A stretch of 64,000 nucleotides of DNA from Bryocella elongata (GTDB lineage Bacteria; Acidobacteriota; Terriglobia; Terriglobales; Acidobacteriaceae): contig NZ_FNVA01000008.1 of the NCBI RefSeq assembly GCF_900108185.1, forward strand, positions 62,001 to 126,000, given 5' to 3'. Positions 16,397-23,868 of this stretch are shown piece by piece (within the stretch, counting starts at the first letter, position 1; each line of letters begins with the position of its first letter). The position numbers and the translations under genes were made by a program. The notes below the pieces were generated by a model that ran no database searches, was not told the DNA's origin, and saw only the letters and a list, made by a program, of their open reading frames with translations.

Positions 16397-17671
16397 ATGC
16401 GCCGTGTTGTTCGAGTGACTACCCGTGTTGCCGGTTGGACGCTGCTGACGCTGGTGGTGGTGTTCCTCGTGCTTTGTACCGTGGGGGAGATTCGGCAGCG
16501 GGTGCTGGTGCATCGGGCGAAGGCGCTGATGTTGGATATTCAGTCACTACAGGACCACAAGAGCACGTGGGCGGATGCGCAGCGGCTGATGACGAAGTGG
16601 GGGAAGTGGGGGCGGTACGAGGGGAGTTGTACGGCGGTGGACTGCATGTATGTGGTCAAGGTGACGGCATACCCTCCGTACAACGATCAAGGGCCGACGA
16701 GACTGGAAATGCTCTGGTTTCGTCTTGAGCTTCTGCGGGTTAGCCCGTTGCAAATCGGCGATGGGCTGATGGAAATGACCGGAATGTTCCTCGTGCAGGA
16801 TGGTGTGGTTCGGAGGAAAGGATTGGTGCTGTACGCGGAGTCTTCGTCTGTGCGTACCGTCTTGAATCTCTCGAGTCCTGATGAAGGATCATCCCTCGGG
16901 TTTATCGTGCAGGTCTCAGAGAGAGGATCGCTGGAGGGGAGGGGTGAAGATGCTTATCAAGCTGCAAGTCACCCGAACATGGCTGTAACCTCGCATCCGT
17001 GCGAGGGGTGCGCACACGTAAGGGCCACGTTAGCCTCAGGCAGCGACGCTGATTTCAAGACGATCAGCACGTTCCGCTTCGATTGCTTAACAGGATGGAG
17101 CCCGTGTAAGTCGCTGGACCAGTTCGTGCAGAGTGCCGACCTCTGGCGCCATGAAAATCAGTTTGGCTGGGATCTGCCGGGTGACGAGATGTATGAGCAG
17201 GATCCAACATCCAAGTGTGATGTTCCGCTAGAGGCTCGTGCGCGCGACGCCAAGAACATAGCCGTCGTTGAGGCGTTGGACGATTCTTCGGCACCTTACC
17301 TGAGCAGCGAACTCAACGCTTACTCCACAGGTGTGTTAGTTCGAGCGACTTCCATACTAAGGGAAGCCCGAAGTCTTCAGGGCAGGATCATTCCGCTGAG
17401 TACGATAGGGCGGCGGAATACCCGCCAGCCCGGGTTGCCGGTGAGCATGCGGAAAGGCGAACGATACGCTCTGCTCTTCACCGAATGGACATCGAGGCAG
17501 GGAAGCTACGGCGAAGGCGACCTGGAGCCGTGCGAAGTGATCCCTTGGAGCGCAGAGGCGGGTGTCTCGATTTCCAAAGGGATGGCGCTCCGTGATCCGA
17601 TTCGGGGGGCAGAGCCTGCGGCGCTGATCTATGACTTCGTTCGAGACCCACTTTGGTCGGATCACTTCTGA
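16397..17671 (+). CDS. Membrane-anchored hypothetical protein, 424 aa
   Basis: An N-terminal anchor (VAGWTLLTLVVVFLVLCTV, about residues 11-30) follows a basic start MRRVVRVTTR, so the large domain should lie outside the cytoplasm. The soluble part has several cysteines, including SCTAVDC near residue 79 and HPCEGCAHVRA near 215, suggesting disulphides. The middle is a beta-rich region around ESSSVRTVLNLSSPDE. The C-terminal part (RKGERYALLFTEWTSRQGSY) resembles small extracellular beta domains. No catalytic motif is recognised. The ATG at 16397 has GAGGTG six bases upstream and is preferred to that at 16367. It lies 27 bases before the LarA-like gene and may be co-transcribed. Function unknown. 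Confidence 0.6.
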   Translation: MRRVVRVTTRVAGWTLLTLVVVFLVLCTVGEIRQRVLVHRAKALMLDIQSLQDHKSTWADAQRLMTKWGKWGRYEGSCTAVDCMYVVKVTAYPPYNDQGPTRLEMLWFRLELLRVSPLQIGDGLMEMTGMFLVQDGVVRRKGLVLYAESSSVRTVLNLSSPDEGSSLGFIVQVSERGSLEGRGEDAYQAASHPNMAVTSHPCEGCAHVRATLASGSDADFKTISTFRFDCLTGWSPCKSLDQFVQSADLWRHENQFGWDLPGDEMYEQDPTSKCDVPLEARARDAKNIAVVEALDDSSAPYLSSELNAYSTGVLVRATSILREARSLQGRIIPLSTIGRRNTRQPGLPVSMRKGERYALLFTEWTSRQGSYGEGDLEPCEVIPWSAEAGVSISKGMALRDPIRGAEPAALIYDFVRDPLWSDHF

Positions 17672-17698
17672 GACACATGCTTCTACAATGGATGTGGT

Positions 17699-18976
17699 AT
17701 GAGCCTACTGTTTGCTGCTGGATCGCCTACTACGGAACTTTCTCTGGATGAAACGCGTGCGGCGCTCAACGAAGCGTTTGCGAAGCTGGGTGCGCGGAAG
17801 AAGGTGCTTGCGGTTCCGCCGGACTTTACGCGGTTTCACTCCAAGAGCGGTGTGCTGACGGAGATGGCTTGGGAGTACTACGGGGACGCGCTGACCGATG
17901 TGTTGCCGGCGCTGGGTACGCATACGGCGATGACCGACGAGCAGCTGACGACGATGTTCGGCGCGGTGCCGAAGTCGCTATTCCGGGTACACAACTGGCG
18001 GGATGATATTGTGACGCTCGGCGAGATTCCGAGCGAGTTCATGCTCGAGGTGTCCGAGGGCAAGCTGGACTACACGTGGCCGGCGCAGGTGAACAAGCTG
18101 CTCCGCGATGGTGGCTTCGACCTGATTCTTTCCGTGGGGCAGGTGGTGCCGCATGAGGTGGTGGGCATGGCCAACGGGAGCAAGAACATCTTCGTGGGCA
18201 CGGGCGGCGTGATGGGGATTCATCGTTCGCACTTCCTGGGTGCTGTGTATGGAATGGAGCGCATGATGGGCCGCGCGGACACGCCGGTGCGCCGTGTGCT
18301 GGACTATGCGAGCGAGCACTTCGGCGACCAGATGCCACCGATCGTGTACATCCAGACGGTGGTGAACAAGAACGATAAGGGCGAGCTGGTGTTGCGGGGG
18401 CTGTACATCGGGGAAGGCACGGAGCCGTTTGAGAAGGCGGCGGCGCTGAGCCTGGAGTGCAACTTCCTGATGATGGATCGCGAGATCAAGAAGGCGGTGG
18501 TCTTCCTCGACCCGCATGAGTTCCACTCGACGTGGCTGGGGAACAAGAGTGTGTATCGCACGCGCATGGCGCTGGCGGATGACGCGGAGCTGATCGTGCT
18601 GGCGCCGGGCGTGCATGAGTTCGGCGAAGACAAGAAGATCGATGAGCTGATCCGGCGCTATGGGTACTGCGGCACGCCGAAGACGCTGGAGTATGTGAAG
18701 ACGGATCCGGAGCTGGCGGGGAATTTGTCAGCGGCGGCGCACCTGATTCATGGATCGAGCGAGGGGCGGTTTACGATCCGCTACTGCCCGGGCCACCTGA
18801 CGCGCGAGGAGATCGAGAGCGTGCACTTCGAGTACGGCGACCTGGCCGAGTACACCGCAAAGTACAACCCCGATGTGCTGAAGGATGGGTGGAACGTGGT
18901 GGATGGGGAAGAGATCTTTTATATCTCGAACCCGGGGCTGGGGCTTTGGGCGTATCGGGGACGGTTCAAGGATTAG
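17699..18976 (+). CDS. LarA-superfamily nickel-pincer racemase/epimerase (LarA homologue)
   Basis: A 425-residue member of the lactate racemase family, which uses a nickel-pincer nucleotide to racemise or epimerise 2-hydroxyacids. Positions matching known LarA residues are present: two His at H98 (RVHNW) and H152 (VPHEVV), the pincer-anchoring lysine K162 (NGSKNIF) and the Ni-ligand H178 (GIHRSH). The spacings H152-K162 (10) and K162-H178 (16) equal those of LarA (174-184-200). The lactate-carboxylate Arg that follows His in GTHR of LarA is Thr here (GTHTAMT), arguing against lactate. Characterised relatives include D-gluconate 2-epimerases, which fits the neighbouring uxaE, gntK and SDR genes. 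LarB/C/E cofactor genes are not in this window. Confidence 0.82.
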   Translation: MSLLFAAGSPTTELSLDETRAALNEAFAKLGARKKVLAVPPDFTRFHSKSGVLTEMAWEYYGDALTDVLPALGTHTAMTDEQLTTMFGAVPKSLFRVHNWRDDIVTLGEIPSEFMLEVSEGKLDYTWPAQVNKLLRDGGFDLILSVGQVVPHEVVGMANGSKNIFVGTGGVMGIHRSHFLGAVYGMERMMGRADTPVRRVLDYASEHFGDQMPPIVYIQTVVNKNDKGELVLRGLYIGEGTEPFEKAAALSLECNFLMMDREIKKAVVFLDPHEFHSTWLGNKSVYRTRMALADDAELIVLAPGVHEFGEDKKIDELIRRYGYCGTPKTLEYVKTDPELAGNLSAAAHLIHGSSEGRFTIRYCPGHLTREEIESVHFEYGDLAEYTAKYNPDVLKDGWNVVDGEEIFYISNPGLGLWAYRGRFKD

Positions 18977-19017
18977 TGAGTCGAGGGCAGTAAGTAGAGA
19001 GTAGAGGGCTGCTTGCT

Positions 19018-19056
19018 AGCCCACATCTCTTCGAGATATGGGGCACCCGGTTGGTG
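19018..19056. repeat. Palindromic element C with GGGGCACCCGG tail
   Basis: CCCACATCTC, short loop TTC, GAGATATGGGG, then GCACCCGGTTGGTG. It lies between the LarA-like gene and marR, just after a less regular 7-bp repeat (18978-19012, with GTAGAGA and GTAGAGG). Same tail as elements A and E. Confidence 0.7.
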
Positions 19057-19072
19057 CTGATCCTATGCGTGG

Positions 19073-19543
19073 CTACTGCTGGAGGGCGTCGGCGAAGCGG
19101 CGCATGAGGCGGACTAAGTCGTCGAGGTCATCGGGTTCCCAGGTTTTGAAGATGACTCGACCGAGGCGTTCGCGGGCGGCGTCTACGAGGTTCGTCATGG
19201 CCTTGCCCTTAGGCGTGATGGCGGCTTCACGGACGCGGCGGTCGGACTTGCTGGGCTGGCGTTTGACGAGGCCTAGCTCTTCGAGTTTGGCGACCTGGCG
19301 GCTGACGGTGGTGTAGTCGCGGCCGGCGCGGTAGGCGAGATCGACGACGCCGATGGGGCCGAAGCGTTCGACTCCGACAAGCAGGGGAAATAGGGCGCGA
19401 TCGAGCGGGATGCCTGCTTCGCGGATGAGGACTTCATCGCGCTGAGGCTTGTTCATGGCGCTGACGATGTCGAGTGTGGCGCGGTGCAGCTCGCGCAGCT
19501 GGGTGGAAATATGTGTAGTTTGCACGTTTTTTCTTGACGCCAT
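19073..19543 (-). CDS. MarR-family transcriptional regulator
   Basis: A 156-residue winged-helix repressor. The recognition region GPIGVVDLAYRAGRDYTTVS and wing KRQPSKSDRRVREAAITPKG match MarR proteins. The helices before and after form the dimerisation part. It is divergent from the quinone oxidoreductase gene, the usual layout for a MarR repressor controlling a redox or detoxification enzyme. The inverted repeat between them is a likely operator. The ATG at 19543 has GGAGG six bases upstream. The inducer is unknown; related regulators respond to phenolics, quinones or oxidants. Confidence 0.88.
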   Translation of the reverse strand: MASRKNVQTTHISTQLRELHRATLDIVSAMNKPQRDEVLIREAGIPLDRALFPLLVGVERFGPIGVVDLAYRAGRDYTTVSRQVAKLEELGLVKRQPSKSDRRVREAAITPKGKAMTNLVDAARERLGRVIFKTWEPDDLDDLVRLMRRFADALQQ

Positions 19544-19557
19544 GCAGGGCCTCCGAT

Positions 19558-19578
19558 ATATGTGCATTGTACACATAT
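19558..19578. promoter_or_regulatory. Probable MarR operator
   Basis: An inverted repeat ATATGTG, seven bases, CACATAT, centred in the 57-base gap between marR and the quinone oxidoreductase gene. A related half-site (AATATGTGTAG) lies inside the start of marR near 19508. Size and position fit autoregulation and repression of the divergent gene; binding is inferred. Confidence 0.65.
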
Positions 19579-19600
19579 TGACGTGAAGAGGAGACGTGCG

Positions 19601-20626
19601 ATGAAGGCTGCGATTGTTCAGGGAGCGGGGCAGACGCCGGTGTATGGCGAGTTTGCGGAGCCAGTGGTGCGGGAAGGGCAGGAACTCATTACGGTGACGG
19701 CGTCGTCGATGAGCCATGTGACGAAGAGCCGGGCGGCTGGGTCGCATTACAGCTCGGCAGGGGAGTATCCCTTCGTGGCAGGGATTGATGGGGTGGGGAG
19801 GCTGGCGAGCGGAAAGCGAGTGTATTTCGTGATGCCTCGCGCGCCGTTTGGTGCGATGGCGGAGCGGGTGGTGGTGCGGCCGGAACAGTGCATTGCGCTG
19901 CCGGATGAGCTGGATGACGTGACGGCGGCGGCGATTGCGAATCCTGGGATGTCGGCGTGGGCGGCGTATCGGGAGCGGGCGCGGCTGAAGGTTGGAGAGA
20001 CGGTACTGGTGAATGGAGCGACGGGCACGGCGGGGCGGCTGGCGGTGCAGATTGCGAAGTGGATGGGAGCGAAGAAGGTGATTGCAACGGGGCGTAATGA
20101 GGAGGCTCTGCGCGAGGTGGCGGGGTTGGGGGCCGACGTTGTGATTCCGCTATCTGGAGAGCATGGGCATGGGACCCCACCCTTCGACGGTGGGGCTGTC
20201 GAAGGATGGGCCACCCAAGGATCGGAGCTGAGTCTGGAGGAGACGCTCAAGGAGCAGTTTGCTGAGGGTGTGGATGTGGTGCTGGACTATCTGTGGGGTG
20301 AGAGTGCGCGGACGGTGCTGATTGCTGCGGCCAAGGAGGCTCCAGAGGCGGTGCCGATCCGGTTTGTGCACATCGGGTCGGTGGGTGGGGCGGAGGTGTC
20401 GTTGCCGGGTGCGGTGCTTCGGTCGTCGGCGATTGAGCTGATGGGGTGCGGGATTGGGAGTATACCGATGGAGAGGCTGGTGGCTTCGGTGCGTGAGCTG
20501 ATGCAGGCCGCGGTGCCTGCTGGGCTGAAGATTGCGACGACTCCTTTGCCGCTCTCGAGCGTGGAGCGAGGCTGGCCTTTGGATGACAGCAGGAAGCGGA
20601 CCGTGTTCCTGATGAGTCCCTCGTAG
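19601..20626 (+). CDS. MDR-family quinone oxidoreductase / zinc-free alcohol dehydrogenase, with an internal repeat insert
   Basis: A 341-residue medium-chain reductase. It begins MKAAIVQGAGQTPVYGEFAE. The NAD(P)-binding fold is at about 138-200 (VGETVLVNGATGTAGRLAVQ, then KKVIATGR). The zinc ligands of true alcohol dehydrogenases are not apparent, as in quinone oxidoreductases. Residues about 187-207 (SGEHGHGTPPFDGGAVEG and on) are Gly/Pro-rich, do not look like the family, and coincide with a palindromic DNA element. Either side, GLGADVVIPL and LKEQFAEGVDVVLDYLWG would join as in ordinary relatives. GAGGAG lies before the ATG at 19601. Expression is probably set by the divergent MarR. Confidence 0.88.
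   Translation: MKAAIVQGAGQTPVYGEFAEPVVREGQELITVTASSMSHVTKSRAAGSHYSSAGEYPFVAGIDGVGRLASGKRVYFVMPRAPFGAMAERVVVRPEQCIALPDELDDVTAAAIANPGMSAWAAYRERARLKVGETVLVNGATGTAGRLAVQIAKWMGAKKVIATGRNEEALREVAGLGADVVIPLSGEHGHGTPPFDGGAVEGWATQGSELSLEETLKEQFAEGVDVVLDYLWGESARTVLIAAAKEAPEAVPIRFVHIGSVGGAEVSLPGAVLRSSAIELMGCGIGSIPMERLVASVRELMQAAVPAGLKIATTPLPLSSVERGWPLDDSRKRTVFLMSPS
20164..20222. repeat. Palindromic element D inside a coding sequence
   Basis: CCCACCCTTCGAC, loop GGTGGGGCT, GTCGAAGGATGGG (one mismatch in 13), followed by CCACCCAAGGATCGG. Within the quinone oxidoreductase gene it keeps the frame and encodes about 20 residues. The hairpin-plus-CACCC layout resembles elements A, B, C and E, with a more diverged tail. 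Confidence 0.7.
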
Positions 20627-20779
20627 GGCCGTGGATCGACGGGGGAGCTGCTAATTTTCGACCTGTCTGACTCTCCCATTGCGCGGTCTGACTGCGTGGG
20701 CATATTCTGGAGAGCGTTGCTCTCGTGGCCCTGGCCCTTCGGGCCTCGTCTCAAGTTTTGATTCAGCAGGAGAATTGGT

Positions 20780-22042
20780 ATGGCGGAAGCATTGAAGCTG
20801 CCGAAGTACAGCATCGGCACGGGTGATCGTTTTGCGCATCAGGCGAAGGCGCAGTTAGCGGCGGTGATGAAGGCGGCGGAGCAGGGCGTCGACATCGCGA
20901 TCGTATGGAACAAGTCGAACCGCGAGCACATGATCATCGGCACGGAGCCCACACAGACGCGCGAGGCTGCGGATGCTGCGGTGAAGGAGCTGGGCTTCAA
21001 GGGCCAGTACTTCCTGGATGCCGATCACATCACGCTGAAGACGGTGGACCGCTTCCTGGCGCCCTGCGACTTCTACACGATCGATGTGGCAGAAGAGATT
21101 GGCAAGCCCGCGGCTGAGGCTGATGTCGAGGCGTTCGTGGCGGCGCATCCGGAGCTGGTGGGCGAGGTTCGCATCCCGCGCATCGCCGAGCCGTTCAAGA
21201 CCGATGTGGCGTTTGTGAAGGGCGTGGCGAACAAGTTCCTGGCGGCGGTGAAGGATGCGGGCAAGATCTATCGCCACATTCTGGAAGCGAAGGGCGAAGG
21301 CAAGTTTGTGGCGGAGGTTTCGATGGACGAGACCGACCTGCCGCAGACGCCAGTGGAGCTGCTGATTATCCTTGCTGCGATTGCGGATGAGAAGATTCCG
21401 ATCCAGACGATTGCTCCGAAGTTTACGGGCCGCTTCAACAAGGGTGTGGACTACGTCGGCGATGTGCCGCAGTTCACGAAGGAGTTCGAGGAAGACCTGG
21501 CGGCGATCGACTTTGCGATCAAGCGCTATGGGCTGCCGGACAATCTCAAGCTGAGCGTGCACTCGGGCTCGGACAAGTTCTCGATCTACAAGGCGATCCA
21601 CACGGCGATCACGAAGTTCGACGCGGGCGTTCATCTGAAGACTGCGGGCACGACGTGGCTCGAAGAGCTCATTGGCCTGGCTGAGGCTGGTGGTGAAGGC
21701 CTGGCGATCGCGAAGGAAGTGTATGCGGAGGCCTTTGCTCATGCGGAGGAGCTTTGCAAGCCGTATGCGACGGTGATCGACATCGACTATGCGAAGCTGC
21801 CGAGCGTGGAAGAGGTGAATGGCTGGACGAGCGAGCAGTACACGAGCGCGCTGCGTCATGACCAGTCGAACCCGGCTTACAACTCGAGCTTCCGCCAGCT
21901 GCTGCATGTGGGCTTCAAGGTTGCGGCGAAGATGGGCGACAAGTACCTGAAGGCGCTGGAGGCGAATGAGGATGTGGTCGCGAAGAACGTGACGACCAAC
22001 ATCTACGATCGTCATATTGTGCCGGTGTTCCTGGGTAAGTAA
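20780..22042 (+). CDS. uxaE: Tagaturonate epimerase (UxaE family)
   Basis: A 420-residue protein recognised as the UxaE family. In Thermotoga, UxaE interconverts D-tagaturonate and D-fructuronate, joining galacturonate breakdown to the glucuronate branch. Sequence landmarks are KYSIGTGDRFAHQAKAQLAA at the N terminus, YFLDADHITLKTVDRFLAPC, FVAEVSMDETDLPQTPVELL, IQTIAPKFTGRFNKGVDYVG, LKLSVHSGSDKFSIYKAIH, and a C-terminal YDRHIVPVFLGK. Several conserved acidic and His residues (DADH, HSGSDK) could bind a metal. It starts at an ATG after CAGGAGAA. It precedes gntK and an SDR on the same strand, and with uxaC upstream forms a hexuronate route. Confidence 0.88.
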   Translation: MAEALKLPKYSIGTGDRFAHQAKAQLAAVMKAAEQGVDIAIVWNKSNREHMIIGTEPTQTREAADAAVKELGFKGQYFLDADHITLKTVDRFLAPCDFYTIDVAEEIGKPAAEADVEAFVAAHPELVGEVRIPRIAEPFKTDVAFVKGVANKFLAAVKDAGKIYRHILEAKGEGKFVAEVSMDETDLPQTPVELLIILAAIADEKIPIQTIAPKFTGRFNKGVDYVGDVPQFTKEFEEDLAAIDFAIKRYGLPDNLKLSVHSGSDKFSIYKAIHTAITKFDAGVHLKTAGTTWLEELIGLAEAGGEGLAIAKEVYAEAFAHAEELCKPYATVIDIDYAKLPSVEEVNGWTSEQYTSALRHDQSNPAYNSSFRQLLHVGFKVAAKMGDKYLKALEANEDVVAKNVTTNIYDRHIVPVFLGK

Positions 22043-22049
22043 GCACGGG

Positions 22050-22079
22050 ACGGCGCGCTGCTTTCACGGGGCGCGCCGT
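22050..22079 (+). terminator. Hairpin after uxaE
   Basis: Stem ACGGCGCGC, 12-base loop, GCGCGCCGT, eight bases after the uxaE stop. There is only a weak T run (TTGCC), so it may be a partial terminator or an RNA-stabilising hairpin. Confidence 0.5.
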
Positions 22080-22191
22080 TGCCTGTCTGGAGCTTGTTGT
22101 TGCTCCGAACTTTTTCCTTGCCAACTTTGCGATTTCTTGGTGTCATCCTGAGCGCGGGGAAGGTCTTTCTTCATAGGCGTTGGAGCTTTGC

Positions 22192-22719
22192 ATGATTGTC
22201 ATCCTGATGGGAGTCACGGGCAGCGGCAAGAGCACGATCGGTACGCTCATTGCGGAGCGGCTGGGGACGGTGTTTGCCGATGCGGATGACTACCACCCCA
22301 AGGCGAACAAGGACAAGATGGCGGCGGGGCATCCGTTGAATGATGACGACCGTCAGCCGTGGCTGGAAGAGTTGAACCGCGTGATGCGCGGCTGGCAAGA
22401 GAGCGGCAAGGGTGGTGTGCTGGCCTGCTCTGCGCTGAAGGAGAAGTACCGCGTGACCCTGGCCGCGGGTCTGCCTGAGGGGCAGCTTCACTTCGTGTGG
22501 CTGGATGGAGCGAAGGAGCTCATCGCGGATCGGCTGGCGCAGCGCAAGCATGAATACATGAACCCCAACCTGCTCGCGAGCCAGATTGCGACGCTGGAGC
22601 CTCCTGCGGATGCGCTGCACGTGATCAACGACCGTGCACCCGAGGTGGTGGCGGATGAGATTTTGAGCAAGTTGGGTGCGGAGGGTACCTCAGCGGCTAA
22701 AGCCGCGACCTCTTCTTGA
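22192..22719 (+). CDS. gntK: Gluconokinase
   Basis: A 175-residue P-loop sugar-acid kinase that converts D-gluconate to 6-phosphogluconate. It has Walker A GVTGSGKST at residues 7-15, then FADADDYHPKANKDKMAAGH (substrate-binding, typical GntK), LNDDDRQPWLEELN, LACSALKEKYRVTL and the LID-like MNPNLLASQIATLEPP. ATG at 22192 has GGAG six bases upstream. The last residues (EGTSAAKAATSS) are encoded by an intergenic-type repeat, so the natural C terminus was probably shorter. Between uxaE and the SDR, it would feed the pentose-phosphate or Entner-Doudoroff routes. Confidence 0.93.
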   Translation: MIVILMGVTGSGKSTIGTLIAERLGTVFADADDYHPKANKDKMAAGHPLNDDDRQPWLEELNRVMRGWQESGKGGVLACSALKEKYRVTLAAGLPEGQLHFVWLDGAKELIADRLAQRKHEYMNPNLLASQIATLEPPADALHVINDRAPEVVADEILSKLGAEGTSAAKAATSS

Positions 22720-22762
22720 GCTTTTACGGCACGGCTGAAGCCGTGCCCTTAACAAAAGCATG
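22684..22762. repeat. Twin-hairpin repeat covering the end of gntK
   Basis: Two palindromes in tandem: GCGGCTAAAGCCGC near 22693-22706, and the perfect GGCACGGCT GA AGCCGTGCC at 22728-22747, followed by CTTAACAAAAGCA. The first encodes the last residues of GntK; the second may act as a terminator. The form is that of a dispersed genomic repeat, which needs a genome search to confirm. Confidence 0.6.
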
Positions 22763-22796
22763 ATTTGTTCCGACATCTAAGGAGTGAGTAACAGCG

Positions 22797-23573
22797 ATGG
22801 CAAAGAATCTCTTCGATCTGACCGGCAAAGTTGCCGTTGTGGTGGGTGGTACCTCGGGTATTGGGCTCGCGATGTCGATTGGCCTGGCTGAGGCTGGTGC
22901 TGCCGTCGTGGCGACATCGCGTCGCGCGGAGCAGGTGGAAGAGGCCGCGAAGGCGATCGAAGCTGCCGGCGGCAAGACGCTTCGCCTGACCTCCGACGTG
23001 GCTGATCGCACCACACTGCAGACGCTGTGCGATGAGACGATCAAGGAGTTCGGGAAGGTCGATATCCTGATCAACTGCGCGGGCCGCATCAAGCGTGCGT
23101 CCACCCTCGACTTTCCGGAGGAAGAGTGGAACGCGATCATGGACACGAACGTGACCGGAACGCTGCGCGCGTGCCAGATTTTCGGCAAGGTGATGCTGGA
23201 GCAGGGCTTCGGGAAGATCATCAACATCGCTTCGCTGAACACGTTTGTGTCGCTGAAGGAAGTGACGGCGTATGCGTGCTCGAAGGCGGCGGTGGGTGCG
23301 CTGACGAAGTCGCTGGCGGTGGAGTGGAGCTCGAAGGGCGTGACGGTGAATGCGATCGCTCCGGGTGTGTTCCGGACGGCGCTGAACCAGAAGCTGCTGG
23401 ATGAGAGCGATCGTGGCAAAGAGCTGCTGATGCGCACCCCGATGGCTCGGTTTGGCAAGACCGAGGAGCTGGTGGGTTCTGCGGTCTATCTGGCATCTGA
23501 CGCCAGCTCGTTCGTGACCGGCGAGATCATCGTGGTGGATGGTGGGTTCCTGGCTAGCGGCGTGAATCAGTAG
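22797..23573 (+). CDS. SDR-family dehydrogenase (gluconate/uronate-type)
   Basis: A 258-residue classical short-chain dehydrogenase. It has the cofactor motif GGTSGIGLAM, the NCAG motif in VDILINCAGR, the catalytic Ser in INIASLNTF, YACSK (Tyr and Lys) and the C-terminal VTGEIIVVDGGF. The overall pattern is closest to gluconate 5-dehydrogenase and KduD-like enzymes. In this neighbourhood it could reduce fructuronate to mannonate, or act on a keto-gluconate; the sequence alone does not decide. AAGGAG precedes the ATG. It lies 77 bases after gntK, separated by the twin-hairpin repeat. Confidence 0.85.
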   Translation: MAKNLFDLTGKVAVVVGGTSGIGLAMSIGLAEAGAAVVATSRRAEQVEEAAKAIEAAGGKTLRLTSDVADRTTLQTLCDETIKEFGKVDILINCAGRIKRASTLDFPEEEWNAIMDTNVTGTLRACQIFGKVMLEQGFGKIINIASLNTFVSLKEVTAYACSKAAVGALTKSLAVEWSSKGVTVNAIAPGVFRTALNQKLLDESDRGKELLMRTPMARFGKTEELVGSAVYLASDASSFVTGEIIVVDGGFLASGVNQ

Positions 23574-23580
23574 GGGAGAT

Positions 23581-23615
23581 GCGAGCTTCTCGCTCCTAGC
23601 TTCTGGCTCCCAGCT
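23581..23615. repeat. Degenerate 7-bp tandem repeat
   Basis: Units GCGAGCT, TCTCGCT, CCTAGCT, TCTGGCT, CCCAGCT, each ending GCT, start eight bases after the SDR stop. Read on the other strand they are AGCTGGG-like, as in the repeat upstream of uxaC. The rest of 23616-23868 shows no gene. Confidence 0.75.
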
Positions 23616-23868
23616 TTAGAATCCCGATTTCGAGGGCCGTGTGCAGAGGATGCATGCGGCCCTTGGTGTTTGTGGCGAAAGATAAGGAGAGGTGCGGTTG
23701 TCTCGCTTGCCGAGATGTCCGCAACCCGATAGCCTGTAGCCACACTTGCAGCGATGTTCCCCCGGGCTGGTCTGGATTCTTCAGGCCTCATGAAGGCTTC
23801 ATGCTTTCCGGGGAGAGGTGTATCGCGCGGGTGCCATCTGGATTTTGAGGTCGAAGGAGAGCGCAGGA

